Source: Methylorubrum thiocyanatum
GTDB taxonomy: Bacteria > Pseudomonadota > Alphaproteobacteria > Rhizobiales > Beijerinckiaceae
Assembly (NCBI GenBank): GCA_014138645.1
Contig: JACJIB010000008.1
Span: 186,001-250,000, forward strand
Length of the DNA stretch: 64,000 nucleotides
Direction of reading: 5' to 3'
Positions 1 to 8,700 of this stretch are shown here, one piece after another. The notes beneath the pieces were generated by a model, which saw only the letters and a list, made by a program, of their open reading frames with translations, was not told where the DNA came from and did not search any database. The position numbers and the translations under genes were made by a program. How positions within the stretch are numbered: the stretch's first letter is position 1; each line of letters starts with the position of its first letter.

Positions 1-1
1 G

Positions 2-298
2 GGGACCGAGGGCTGGGTCTTGCACTCGCTGCTCTCGGGCCGCCGCACCGCCGTCGTGATCCCGCCCTCGGGTGAGCGGGCCGACGCGGCCAAGGCCACG
101 GTGCCGCTCAATGCCCGCGCCGACGAGCAGTCGGGGGAGCAGGCCCGGCTGCAGCCGGGGGTGATCGGCAGTGTGAAGAGCTGCACCGGCACGTGGTGCC
201 GCCTCGTCGTGCCGCTTCCCGACAAGCGCGGCGACGTCGACGGCTACATCCGCCAGAGCCGGCTCTGGGGTGTCTATCCCGACGAGCGGGTAGAATAG
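2..298 (+). CDS. SH3-domain protein, 3' part only
   Basis: This is the C-terminal 98 residues of a gene whose start lies before the window. The reading frame is open from base 2. The opening GTEGWVLHSLLSGRRTA resembles the end of a bacterial SH3-like domain of the DUF1058 type found in exported alphaproteobacterial proteins. A second SH3-like stretch follows (GVIGSVKSCTGTWCRLVV, then GYIRQSRLWGVYPDE). Such domains usually bind cell-wall or protein ligands outside the cytoplasm, but the exact role here is unknown. It converges with irr across a shared hairpin terminator. The TTG at base 20 is internal and is not a real start. Confidence 0.75.
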   Translation, partial: GTEGWVLHSLLSGRRTAVVIPPSGERADAAKATVPLNARADEQSGEQARLQPGVIGSVKSCTGTWCRLVVPLPDKRGDVDGYIRQSRLWGVYPDERVE

Positions 299-317
299 GC
301 CGAACAGCCAGCAACGA

Positions 318-345
318 AAAAGGGCCCGGAGATCCGGGCCCTTTT
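318..345. terminator. Bidirectional rho-independent terminator
   Basis: A 12-bp perfect stem (AAAAGGGCCCGG, 318-329, and its complement, 334-345) encloses a 4-base loop. The A-run on one side and T-run on the other make it usable from both strands. It sits between the converging SH3-domain gene and irr. Confidence 0.85.
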
Positions 346-370
346 CATTTCCGGGAGGGACGACGCCGAA

Positions 371-871
371 TCAGGCGCGGCCGGACACCTTGCGGCGGCG
401 CAGGCGCACGATGACCTCGACGCCGGCGATCTCCATGCCCTCGGGCGCCTCGGGCAGCGAATCGACCGAGATGCCGCATTCCGGCATGTCGAGAACCTCG
501 CCCTCTTCCTCGAGGAAGAAGTGATGATGCTCGCTCGGGTTGGTGTCGAAATAGGCCTTCGACCCATCCAGCGCGAGCTGGCGCAGCAGGCCGGCCTCGG
601 TGAACTGGTGCAGCGTGTTGTAGACGGTCGCCAGCGAAACCGGGACCTTGGCGCGCATGGCCTCGTCGTAGAGCATTTCCGCCGTGAGGTGACGGTCGCC
701 GCGGCCGAACAGGAGCCAGCCCAGCGAGAGACGCTGACGGGTCGGGCGCAGGCCGGCCCGGCGCAGGCGGTCGCGCAGGTCGGAGAGCGGGCAGCCCCGG
801 CGGCCGGCACCGTCGACCGGCGAGAGGGACCGGGCGTTCAGCACGGCCTGGAGAGGCGTCAGATCGGACAT
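371..871 (-). CDS. irr: Iron response regulator Irr (Fur family)
   Basis: This 166-residue protein is a Fur-superfamily regulator of the rhizobial Irr type. In alphaproteobacteria Irr senses iron through haem status and controls haem synthesis, iron uptake and iron-protein genes. The winged-helix DNA-binding half contains LRPTRQRLSLGWLLFG, LTAEMLYDEA and VPVSLATVYNTLHQF. It is followed by the histidine cluster EHHHFFLEEEGE that marks the Irr/Fur dimer and metal region. I chose the ATG at 871 because homologues start close to this point; an upstream in-frame extension to 988 looks non-coding. An inverted repeat and a TTTAGAA half-site lie just upstream of the start, which fits autoregulation. 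fabA is transcribed divergently, an order I recall from related alphaproteobacteria. Confidence 0.93.
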   Translation of the reverse strand: MSDLTPLQAVLNARSLSPVDGAGRRGCPLSDLRDRLRRAGLRPTRQRLSLGWLLFGRGDRHLTAEMLYDEAMRAKVPVSLATVYNTLHQFTEAGLLRQLALDGSKAYFDTNPSEHHHFFLEEEGEVLDMPECGISVDSLPEAPEGMEIAGVEVIVRLRRRKVSGRA

Positions 872-874
872 CGC

Positions 875-900
875 TGGGAACGATTCCCACTTATTTAGAA
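875..900. promoter_or_regulatory. Candidate Irr operator upstream of irr
   Basis: TGGGAA-CGA-TTCCCA (875-889) is a perfect inverted repeat ending four bases from the irr start codon. Next to it, TTTAGAA (894-900) equals one half of the iron-control element recognised by Irr in rhizobia. The second half-site is not intact, so binding is only suggested. The flanking bases up to about 925 are clearly AT-richer than the surroundings and probably hold the irr promoter. Confidence 0.35.
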
Positions 901-1147
901 TGAGTATAGCAAGCAAATTATACGGATCATGAAGCCCTGCGGCAACCCGTTCAGGGTCCAAGTCCGGTTTGATACGTGGAAGACGCATGGCTCCTCATGA
1001 TCCCACGGGCACGAAACGGCCGCCAGCCCTGTGCCGGGGCCGCTTTGTGGGCGCGGAAAGCCTGTGCTAACGAGGCGCCGATTCCGCCACGCCCCGTCCG
1101 CTCTCCCAAACCGGACCCGTCCGTCACCGAGGACCCGTACGTCATCC

Positions 1148-1687
1148 ATGGCCTCTCACGACCAGCAACCCGACGGCGCTTCCCCGCAGCGCGCTTCGAG
1201 CTTCTCCTACGAGGAACTCCTGGCCTGCGGACGCGGTGAGCTGTTCGGAGCGGGCAATGCCCAGCTTCCGCTCCCGCCGATGCTGATGTTCGACCGGATC
1301 ACCTCGATCGGCACCGAGGGCGGTGCCCACGGCAAGGGACATGTGCTGGCCGAGTTCGACATCCGGCCGGACCTCTGGTTCTTCCCGTGCCACTTCAAGG
1401 ACGACCCGGTGATGCCCGGCTGCCTCGGGCTCGACGCGCTGTGGCAGCTCGTCGGCTTCCATCTCGGCTGGCTCGGCGCGCCGGGCCGCGGCCGGGCGCT
1501 CGGCGTCGGCGAGGTGAAGTTCACCGATCAGGTGCTGCCCACCGTCAAGCAGGTCGTCTACGGCATCGACATCAAGCGTGTGCGCCAGGGCAAGCTCGTA
1601 CTCGGCATCGCCGACGGCTGGCTCGAGGCCGACGGCCGGCGCATCTACGAGGCGAACGACCTGCGCGTGGCCCTGTTCCGCTCCTGA
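1148..1687 (+). CDS. fabA: 3-hydroxydecanoyl-ACP dehydratase/isomerase FabA
   Basis: This 179-residue hotdog-fold enzyme dehydrates 3-hydroxydecanoyl-ACP and isomerises the trans-2 product to cis-3-decenoyl-ACP, the branch point to unsaturated fatty acids. The active-site segment FFPCHFKDDPVMPGCLGLDA carries the catalytic His82 and Asp96. The length matches the family (about 171). I chose the ATG at 1148 because the N-terminus MASHDQQ leads directly into the family's FSYEELLACGRGELFG; an upstream in-frame start at 1031 would add 39 arginine-rich, unrelated residues. No strong ribosome binding site precedes it. fabB follows 160 bases downstream, the usual FabA-FabB pairing for anaerobic-type unsaturation. 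Confidence 0.96.
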   Translation: MASHDQQPDGASPQRASSFSYEELLACGRGELFGAGNAQLPLPPMLMFDRITSIGTEGGAHGKGHVLAEFDIRPDLWFFPCHFKDDPVMPGCLGLDALWQLVGFHLGWLGAPGRGRALGVGEVKFTDQVLPTVKQVVYGIDIKRVRQGKLVLGIADGWLEADGRRIYEANDLRVALFRS

Positions 1688-1847
1688 AGCCGATCGCACG
1701 GCGCGTCGAAGGTCGGTTTCGCGCCGAACCGGCCGCCGTTTCGGCCCGCAGCGGCCGAAGCGCGGTTGAGATTGGCCGCGCAACATCCTAACTGACCTCC
1801 CCGAGGAAACGCCGCACAAGACGCGGCGCCAAGCAGCACGAGCCATC

Positions 1848-3074
1848 ATGCGGCGTGTCGTCATCACCGGGATGGGCATCGTCTCGTCCATCGGCAACAA
1901 CACTCAGGAGGTCCTGGCCTCCCTGCGCGAGGCCCGTTCCGGGATCGCGCGGTCCGAGGCGCAGGCCGCCCACGGCTTCCGCAGCCAGGTGGCGGGCGCG
2001 CCGACGATCGACCCCGAGGGCGTCGTCGATCGCCGCGCCATGCGCTTCCACGGCGGCGGCACCGCCTGGAACCACATCGCCATGGATCAGGCGATCCGCG
2101 ATGCCGGGCTCGAAGAGCGCGAGATCTCCAACGACCGCACCGGCATCATCATGGGCTCGGGCGGTCCCTCGACCCGCACCATCGTCGAGTCCGCCGCCAT
2201 CGCCCGGGAGAAGGGGCCGAAGCGCGTCGGCCCGTTCGCGGTGCCGAAGGCGATGTCCTCGACCGCCTCGGCCACGCTCGCCACGTGGTTCAAGATCCGC
2301 GGTGTGAACTATTCGATCTCCTCGGCCTGCGCGACCTCCAACCACTGCATCGGCAACGCCGCCGAGATCATCCGCGGCGGCCGCCAGGACGTGATCTTCG
2401 CCGGCGGCTGCGAGGAACTGGACTGGACGCTCTCCGTCCTGTTCGACGCCATGGGCGCGATGTCCTCGCGCTACAACGAGACCCCTGCCCGCGCTTCCCG
2501 CGCCTACGACGTCAACCGCGACGGCTTCGTCATCGCCGGCGGCGCCGGCGTGCTGGTGCTCGAGGAATACGAGCATGCCAAGGCCCGCGGCGCGCGGATC
2601 TACGGCGAGGTCGCCGGCTACGGCGCCACCTCCGACGGTCACGACATGGTCGCCCCCTCCGGCGAGGGCGCGGTGCGCTGCATGCGCCAGGCCATGGAAG
2701 ACCTGAAGGGCGCCCGGATCGACTACATCAACCCGCACGCCACCTCGACGCCGGTCGGCGACGACAAGGAGATCGAGGCGATCCGCGAGGTGTTCGGCGC
2801 CGGCGAGGCCTGCCCGCCGATCTCGGCCACCAAGTCCCTAACCGGACATTCGCTCGGCGCCACCGGCGTGCAGGAGGCGATCTACGCACTCCTGATGATG
2901 AACAACGGCTTCATCTGCGAGAGCGCGCATATCGACGAACTCGACCCGGCCTTCGCCGACATGCCGATCCTGCGCCAGCGCCGGGACGGCGTGCAGCTCG
3001 GCCACGTCATGTCGAACTCCTTCGGCTTCGGCGGCACGAACGCGACCCTCGTGCTCAAGCACCCGGACGCGTGA
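1848..3074 (+). CDS. fabB: 3-oxoacyl-ACP synthase I FabB
   Basis: This 408-residue condensing enzyme elongates acyl-ACP with malonyl-ACP and, together with FabA, is needed to carry the cis double bond forward. The thiolase-fold Cys-His-His triad is visible as Cys161 (SSACATSNHC), His298 (NPHATSTPVGD) and His334 (KSLTGHSLGATG). The C-terminal SNSFGFGGTNA is typical. It is a separate, more FabB-like paralogue of the fabF at 41341. It lies downstream of fabA in the same direction. Length and start agree with E. coli FabB (406). Confidence 0.95.
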   Translation: MRRVVITGMGIVSSIGNNTQEVLASLREARSGIARSEAQAAHGFRSQVAGAPTIDPEGVVDRRAMRFHGGGTAWNHIAMDQAIRDAGLEEREISNDRTGIIMGSGGPSTRTIVESAAIAREKGPKRVGPFAVPKAMSSTASATLATWFKIRGVNYSISSACATSNHCIGNAAEIIRGGRQDVIFAGGCEELDWTLSVLFDAMGAMSSRYNETPARASRAYDVNRDGFVIAGGAGVLVLEEYEHAKARGARIYGEVAGYGATSDGHDMVAPSGEGAVRCMRQAMEDLKGARIDYINPHATSTPVGDDKEIEAIREVFGAGEACPPISATKSLTGHSLGATGVQEAIYALLMMNNGFICESAHIDELDPAFADMPILRQRRDGVQLGHVMSNSFGFGGTNATLVLKHPDA

Positions 3075-3223
3075 CCGGTCTCGCTGCACGGCACCACGCC
3101 GTGCGGCGTCGCCGCCTTCGCACATGCGAAATCAAACGGAAGCATAAGTCGGGCCCTAGTCTGGTCGACCGGCGGAACCGACCAGTTGCACGCACGTTCC
3201 TGCTTCGATATGCAGGTTAAATC

Positions 3224-3343
3224 ATGATCGTCCTTCTCGCTCTGCTAACTGTCTCCGGCATCGCCGTCGCCGCGAGCATCGCGGTGCGCGCCAAGCAGAC
3301 CCTGATCGACGACGCGCAATCGGGTACCCGCGGCTACTTCTGA
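3224..3343 (+). CDS. 39-residue single-pass membrane peptide
   Basis: This small gene encodes one hydrophobic helix at the N-terminus (MIVLLALLTVSGIAVAASI) followed by a short hydrophilic tail ending in RGYF. The region between fabB and fabI is otherwise non-coding, and a good GC hairpin with five T residues follows 27 bases after the stop, so it reads as a discrete transcription unit. No clear Shine-Dalgarno is visible (TTAAATC precedes the ATG). Function is unknown; it could be a membrane microprotein acting on a larger partner. Confidence 0.5.
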   Translation: MIVLLALLTVSGIAVAASIAVRAKQTLIDDAQSGTRGYF

Positions 3344-3370
3344 CGACCGCCCGCGCACGACCCGTCGTTC

Positions 3371-3401
3371 GGCCCCGCCGCCCCCGCGCCGGGGCCTTTT
3401 T
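3371..3401 (+). terminator. Rho-independent terminator
   Basis: GGCCCCG (3371-3377) pairs with CGGGGCC (3390-3396) and is followed by TTTTT. It lies just downstream of the 39-codon gene and upstream of fabI, so fabI probably has its own promoter in 3402-3535. Confidence 0.75.
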
Positions 3402-3535
3402 CATGCCTGGTCTCTCACGTGCCTCCGGGTTGCCGGTGTGCAATCCGAGTGCCCTCCGTGGACAGGCCGTCGCCCGGCGGGCTAAGCCTCGCCTGGGGCG
3501 CCGCGGCGCCGGGCCGAACGCGTACGGGTTGAAGA

Positions 3536-4369
3536 ATGACGGGTTTGATGGCGGGCAAGCGCGGCCTCATCATGGGGGTCGCCAACGATCACTCGATCGC
3601 GTGGGGCATCGCCAAGACCCTGCACCGGCACGGAGCGGAACTCGCCTTCACCTATCAGGGTGATGCGCTGGGGCGCCGGGTCGCCCCGCTCGCCGCCTCG
3701 GTCGGGTCCGACATCGTGCTGCCCTGCGACGTCGAGGATCTCGCCACGGTCGATGCCGCCTTCGCCACCCTCGACCAACGCTTCCCCGACGGGATCGACT
3801 TCATCGTCCACGCCATCGGCTTCTCGGACAAGGCGCAGCTCAAGGGCCGCTACGTCGATGTCACGACCCGCGCGAACTTTTCGCGCACCATGACGATTTC
3901 CTGCTTCTCCTTCACCGAGATCGCCCAGCGCGCCGCCGCGCGGATGCCGCGGGGCGGTTCGCTGCTGACGCTGACCTATGCCGGCTCCACCCGCGTGATG
4001 CCGAACTACAACGTGATGGGCGTGGCCAAGGCCGCGCTCGAAGCCTCGGTCCGCTATCTGGCCAGCGACCTCGGCCCGGACGGCATCCGCGTCAACGCCC
4101 TCTCCGCCGGCCCGATGCGGACGCTGGCGGGCGCCGGCATCGCCGATGCGCGGCTGATGTACAACCACCAGAAGGCGCACGCCCCGCTGCGACGCACGGT
4201 GACGCTGGACGATGTCGGCAATTCGGCCCTCTATCTGCTCTCCGACCTCTCGGGCGGCGTGACCGGCGAGATCCACTTCGTCGATTCGGGCTACAACATC
4301 ATCTCGATGCCCCGCCCGGCGGTGCTTCAGGCCCAGGACGAGGCGGGCGTCGTCGGCGACGACGTGTGA
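3536..4369 (+). CDS. fabI: Enoyl-ACP reductase FabI (NADH)
   Basis: This 277-residue protein belongs to the short-chain dehydrogenase superfamily and catalyses the last reduction of each fatty-acid elongation cycle. The N-terminus GKRGLIMGVANDHSIAWGIA is the FabI cofactor-binding loop. The active-site residues Tyr148, Tyr158 and Lys165 lie in TYAGS and NYNVMGVAK. The C-terminal FVDSGYNIISMP matches the family. It is the target class of triclosan. The 15-residue tail after SMPRP is longer than in E. coli (262 residues). It follows fabA and fabB in the same orientation, so one locus covers dehydration/isomerisation, condensation and reduction. Confidence 0.95.
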   Translation: MTGLMAGKRGLIMGVANDHSIAWGIAKTLHRHGAELAFTYQGDALGRRVAPLAASVGSDIVLPCDVEDLATVDAAFATLDQRFPDGIDFIVHAIGFSDKAQLKGRYVDVTTRANFSRTMTISCFSFTEIAQRAAARMPRGGSLLTLTYAGSTRVMPNYNVMGVAKAALEASVRYLASDLGPDGIRVNALSAGPMRTLAGAGIADARLMYNHQKAHAPLRRTVTLDDVGNSALYLLSDLSGGVTGEIHFVDSGYNIISMPRPAVLQAQDEAGVVGDDV

Positions 4370-4433
4370 TCCAGCGAGCGTGTCGCCGCGTCGCTTGTGC
4401 GCGACGGCGGCACGCCGCAGGGTGCGGCCCGCG

Positions 4434-5195
4434 ATGATCCCCTCCCCCCGCCGATCCGTGCTGCGCTCCCTCCCCCTCACCGCGCTCCTCGTTGCGCTGC
4501 TGCTCGCGGGCGGCTCGGGCGCGGCGCTGGCGCAGAGCGTCACCCTCGATCTCGGCGCGGGCGGCACCACCGAGCGGGCGCTTCAGCTCGTCGCGCTAAT
4601 CACGGTCCTGGCGCTCGCGCCCTCCGTGCTGGTGATGGCGACCTCCTTCACCCGGATCGTCGTGGTGCTGTCGATCCTGCGCTCGGCGCTCGGCACGCAG
4701 ACCGCGCCGCCCAATACCGTAATGGTCAGCCTCGCCCTGTTTCTGACCGCCTTCGTGATGGCGCCGACGGCGCGCGAGGCCTATCGGGCCGGCGTCGAGC
4801 CGCTGGTGGCAGGCCAGATCAGCCAGTCGCAGGCGTTCGAGCGAGCCTCGGCGCCGTTCAAGACCTTCATGCTGCGCAACGTGCGCGAGAAGGACCTCAA
4901 GCTGTTCCTCGACATGGCGCGCCAGCCCGCTCCCGCAGGCCCCGAGGCGATCGGCCTGGAGATCGTCACCCCCGCCTTCATGATCTCGGAATTGCGGCGC
5001 GCCTTCGAAATCGGCTTCCTCCTGTTCATCCCCTTCCTGATCATCGACCTCGTCGTCGCCTCGGTGCTGATGGCGATGGGCATGATGATGCTGCCGCCGG
5101 CCACCGTGGCGCTGCCGTTCAAGCTAATCTTCTTCGTGCTGGTCGATGGCTGGACGCTGGTGGCGGGCTCGCTGATTCAGAGCTACGGAGGCTGA
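4434..5195 (+). CDS. fliP: Flagellar type III export protein FliP
   Basis: This 253-residue membrane protein forms the core export gate of the flagellar type III secretion apparatus with FliQ and FliR. It starts with a cleavable signal peptide (SLPLTALLVALLLAGG...ALAQ). FliP signatures follow: TSFTRIVVVLSILRSALGTQ, PPNTVMVSLALFLTAFVMAP and PAFMISELRRAFEIGFLLFIPF. Four membrane segments and the usual length (about 245) support a full gene. I chose the ATG at 4434; the GTG at 4380 would place 18 charged residues before the signal sequence. No other flagellar gene is seen nearby, which is unusual because fliP normally lies with fliQ/fliR or fliO. Confidence 0.93.
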   Translation: MIPSPRRSVLRSLPLTALLVALLLAGGSGAALAQSVTLDLGAGGTTERALQLVALITVLALAPSVLVMATSFTRIVVVLSILRSALGTQTAPPNTVMVSLALFLTAFVMAPTAREAYRAGVEPLVAGQISQSQAFERASAPFKTFMLRNVREKDLKLFLDMARQPAPAGPEAIGLEIVTPAFMISELRRAFEIGFLLFIPFLIIDLVVASVLMAMGMMMLPPATVALPFKLIFFVLVDGWTLVAGSLIQSYGG

Positions 5196-5318
5196 GAGTG
5201 CCTCACAAAACTCCGATCCCTTTCACCGGGCGATGACAGCGCAGCGGGCCTTTTGTGGGAGACACTCAGCACGGCCGCAATGCGATTCGTGGTTGCGGCG
5301 TGGAAAGGAACAGGACGC

Positions 5319-5723
5319 ATGGACCTGAGGACCGTCACTGCCCCGTGGGCGCCGCGCATGCTGAGCGTGCTGCGAATCGTCTCGTCACTGATCTTCATGG
5401 CGCACGGGACGCAGAAGATCCTGGGCTTCCCGGCCAGTGCGTCGAACCCGCCGCTGTTGTCGATGCTGGGGATTGCCGGCCTGCTCGAACTCATCGGCGG
5501 CGCGCTGCTCCTGGTCGGCCTGTTCAGCCGCCCGGTCGCCTTCATTCTCTCGGGCCAGATGGCCTTCGCCTACTTCATCGCCCACGCGCCGAAGAATCTG
5601 TTTCCGGCCCTGAACGGCGGCGACGCGGCGATCCTGTACTGCTTCATCTTCCTCTACATCGCCTTCGCCGGCCCCGGCCCCTGGAGCATCGACGCGCAGC
5701 GCGGCCGCGGCGCCTCCTCCTGA
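5319..5723 (+). CDS. DoxX-family membrane protein
   Basis: This 134-residue protein has four predicted membrane helices. It carries the DoxX pattern: LRIVSSLIFMAHGTQKILGF near the start, GIAGLLELIGGALLLVGLFSRPVAF in the middle and the ending FLYIAFAGPGPWSIDA. Family members are inner-membrane proteins linked to thiol/redox stress or quinone-related electron transfer, but no substrate can be read from the sequence. I chose the ATG at 5319, preceded by AAAGGAACAGG; upstream in-frame starts add a non-matching tail. It converges with the large gene at 5727 with only three bases between the stop codons. Confidence 0.85.
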   Translation: MDLRTVTAPWAPRMLSVLRIVSSLIFMAHGTQKILGFPASASNPPLLSMLGIAGLLELIGGALLLVGLFSRPVAFILSGQMAFAYFIAHAPKNLFPALNGGDAAILYCFIFLYIAFAGPGPWSIDAQRGRGASS

Positions 5724-5726
5724 GCC

Positions 5727-8700
5727 TCAGCCCGGCGGCGGGGACGGCGCCTCGGCGCGGTTGCCCGTGGCGGCGCTGCCCGGCTCCGGCACCGCGCTCT
5801 CGGGGTAGCGCTTGCGGTATTCCGAGAGGAAGGCGGCGAGCGTTTCCGCCTTGGTGGCCCGCAGGGCCGCGTCGCGGAAGGCGGCGGAGCGGGACGCGTC
5901 CGGCCGGGTCAGCATGGCGAAGGTGCGGGCATCCGCGCTCTCGGCCATCAGCCCCGCGAACTTCGCCTTCAGCCGCTCGAGCCCCAGCGACTCGCCCGCG
6001 AGCCCGTAGGCGATGCCGGCGCGGATGACGTCGGCCCGCGCCGTCTCGTCGAGGGGTTTGCCGGAGCGCCATGCGGGCCCGAGGATCATCTCGTGCGCCT
6101 CGCCGGCCTCGCGCCAGCGCCGGGCCGCCCACAGGATGTCGGCCCGCAGCCGCTCGGCATCGGCGCCGGTCTCGCCCTCGACGGTCTCCAGGGCGAGGTC
6201 GGTGCGGGAGAGGTCCGACAGGGCGCGGGCGCGCAGCAGCGCGCGGGCGCGGCGGACATCTTCGGGCAGTTCGGGCAGGTGGGTCGCGTCGAGCGTCTGG
6301 AGCGCCTGGAGCGGTCTGCCCTCCATGAGCCGGATCGTGGCGAGCCGCGCCGAGACCGAGGAACGGGCCGCGCCCTCCAGGCGGTGATCGATCTGGTACT
6401 GCAGCAGCTCGTCGGCGGAATCGAGCAGGTCGAGGGCCACGAGGCGGTCGGCCAGACGCCGCACGATCTCGTCGGCGCGCCGGCCGGGGGGCGCGAAATC
6501 CTTGAAGTCGAAGTACAGCGCCAGCGCCTCGACGCCGCCGAGCTTTTCCCCGCGCGGGGTCAGAAAGAGCGCCTCGAACACGGCCATGGCCCGCTCGTGC
6601 AGGGCACGGGTGATCGGCGCCTCGGGGCTGAGCGCGTTGGCGCGGCGCGCGGTGGTGAACGTCTTGCGCCAGCGTCCGGCCTCTTCGTAGAGGCCGCCGA
6701 GCGCACCGAGCGTCCCGATCTCGGTCGGGCCGCCGTGCCAGGTGAGAGCCAGAACCTCGAGCTGGTCGATCGCATCGGGCAAAGCCGTCTTGCCGAGGGT
6801 ATGCCCGAGGGAGGCGGCGCGCAGGGTCGCCTCCGCCGCGAGCGGCCAGGGCGCCTGATCCCGCAGCGTTTCGTAGGCCGCCAGCGCCGCCGCGCCGCGC
6901 CCGGTCGCCTCGTCCATCTTCGCACGCAGCAACGTCAGCCGATCCCGGGTGTATTCGGTGGCGGCCCGCGTCGCGGCAATCGATTCGCGCGTGACCGCCT
7001 CCCAATCGCCGGTTTCGACCGCAGCCTCGGCGGCGGCGGCGTGGAACAGCGAGGCGAGCGGCTCGGGGTAGCGCTCCAGAACCGATTCGCCCGCGCGCAG
7101 CGCGACCGCCGCCTCGCTCCAGCGGCCGGCCTGGGCATCGGCGTAGCCGCGCCAGAGCCGGGCTTCCGGATTGGTGGCGAGGCGCTCGTCCGAGAGCAGC
7201 TTGCGCGCCTCCTCGGCGCGTCCGATCCGGGCGAGCAGGATCCCGCGCATCAGCACCGTCTGCCGCTCGCCGTCGATCACCACGTCCTCGGCGGCGGCGG
7301 AGGTCAGCGCGCCGAGCGCCTCCACATCGAGGTCGTTGGCCATCATCGCCCGTGCGAGGGCGAGGCGGGCGCCACCGCGGTCGCGGCGCTGGGCCTCGAC
7401 GGCCGCGGCGAGCCCTTCCCGCAGGGTCGCGCGCACGTCGCCGCGCTGCGCCCGCTCCCAGGCATCGCGGTCGACCGCCAGTTCGGTGACCCCGCCCACG
7501 GGCGGGTCGGCGGGGCGTGAGACGCCCGACACCGCGAGACCGCCCTCGCGTCCCTCGCGCCAGCCCTCCCGGCCGATGCTGACCCCTTCGAGATCCGGCC
7601 TGACGACGAGGTCGTCGGCATTGGCCAGCACGGCGAGGCCGAGCCGGCTCGGGATCAGCTCGAACTCGACGAAGCGCTGCGCCTTGACCACCCCGGCCGG
7701 CCGGCTGCCGTCGGTGGTGACGACGGCGATGCGTTCGCCGTCGAGGTCGAGCCAGCCGGCGGGGCCGGCCTCGGGCAGCCGCAGGGTGACGCCGAACCGG
7801 CCCTGCGCCACCGGGGCGCGCTGGGCGGTCAGGCTCTCGCTCGGAGCCAGGCCCTCGCCCGCCACCAGCTCCCAGCCTGTGGGTTCGGTGACCGGGAGGA
7901 GGTCCACGAGCCGGCCCGCCGGTGCCGTGAAGCGCAGGACGGTGAAGCTGCCGCTGCGCCGGGGAGGCGCGAGGGCGATGAGGCCGGTGGCCCCGGGCGG
8001 CGGCACGGTGACCGGCTCGGTGGTGGCGAAGACCAGGGTGACGATGCCGCCGCGCTCGAACAAGGCCGCCGGCACCCGCTTGGCGAAAGGGAAGACGAGG
8101 CCCGAGCCCGCCTTGCGCGTCGCGGGGGCCGGCGCGGCGCGGCGCGGCGCCTCGGCGAGCGGCGGCGCGGGCCGTGCAGCCTCCTTCCCGCTCGCCCTCT
8201 CCTCCTTCGCGTCCGCCTTGGCGGCGACACTCGGCGAAGCCGGCGCCTCGGCGGCCTTCGGCTTGGCGAGGAAGTCGATGAACACGACATCCTCGTCGCG
8301 CTCGGTGGCGAGGCTCATCCCGTCGGCCGGACTCGCGACGATCCGCGCCTCGTCGGCCTCCGTCTCGACGGCGACACGGCCGATACCCGGATCGAGGCGC
8401 CCGCGCAGGGCATGGTCGTCGATCCGCCACGCTCCGGGCAGGGTGATGCGCGTGCCGGACCCGTTCGGGGTGAAAGCGGCCTCGGAACCTTCGGGCAAGC
8501 GCAGGGAGAGCCGGGTCCGCGCCTCGGTTCGGGCCAGTTCGAGGGTGAGCGGGCGCGGCACCGGGGGCGGGTTGCGCGCCTTGAGGCTCGCCTCGGCGGC
8601 GGCGGCCCGGCGCGCGAGGTCGGCGACGACCTCGGCGGGCAGCGGCGGAAGGAAGCCGCTCCAATTCTCGGGCAGCAGATCGATGAAGACCTGCTCACCG

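Noticed and set aside
5644..8664. Thousand-codon minus-strand frame overlapping the giant exported protein
   Set aside because: It is a second frame of the same strand, extremely Arg/Pro-rich, with no signal peptide or domains. The frame ending at 5727 has a signal peptide and structured repeats.
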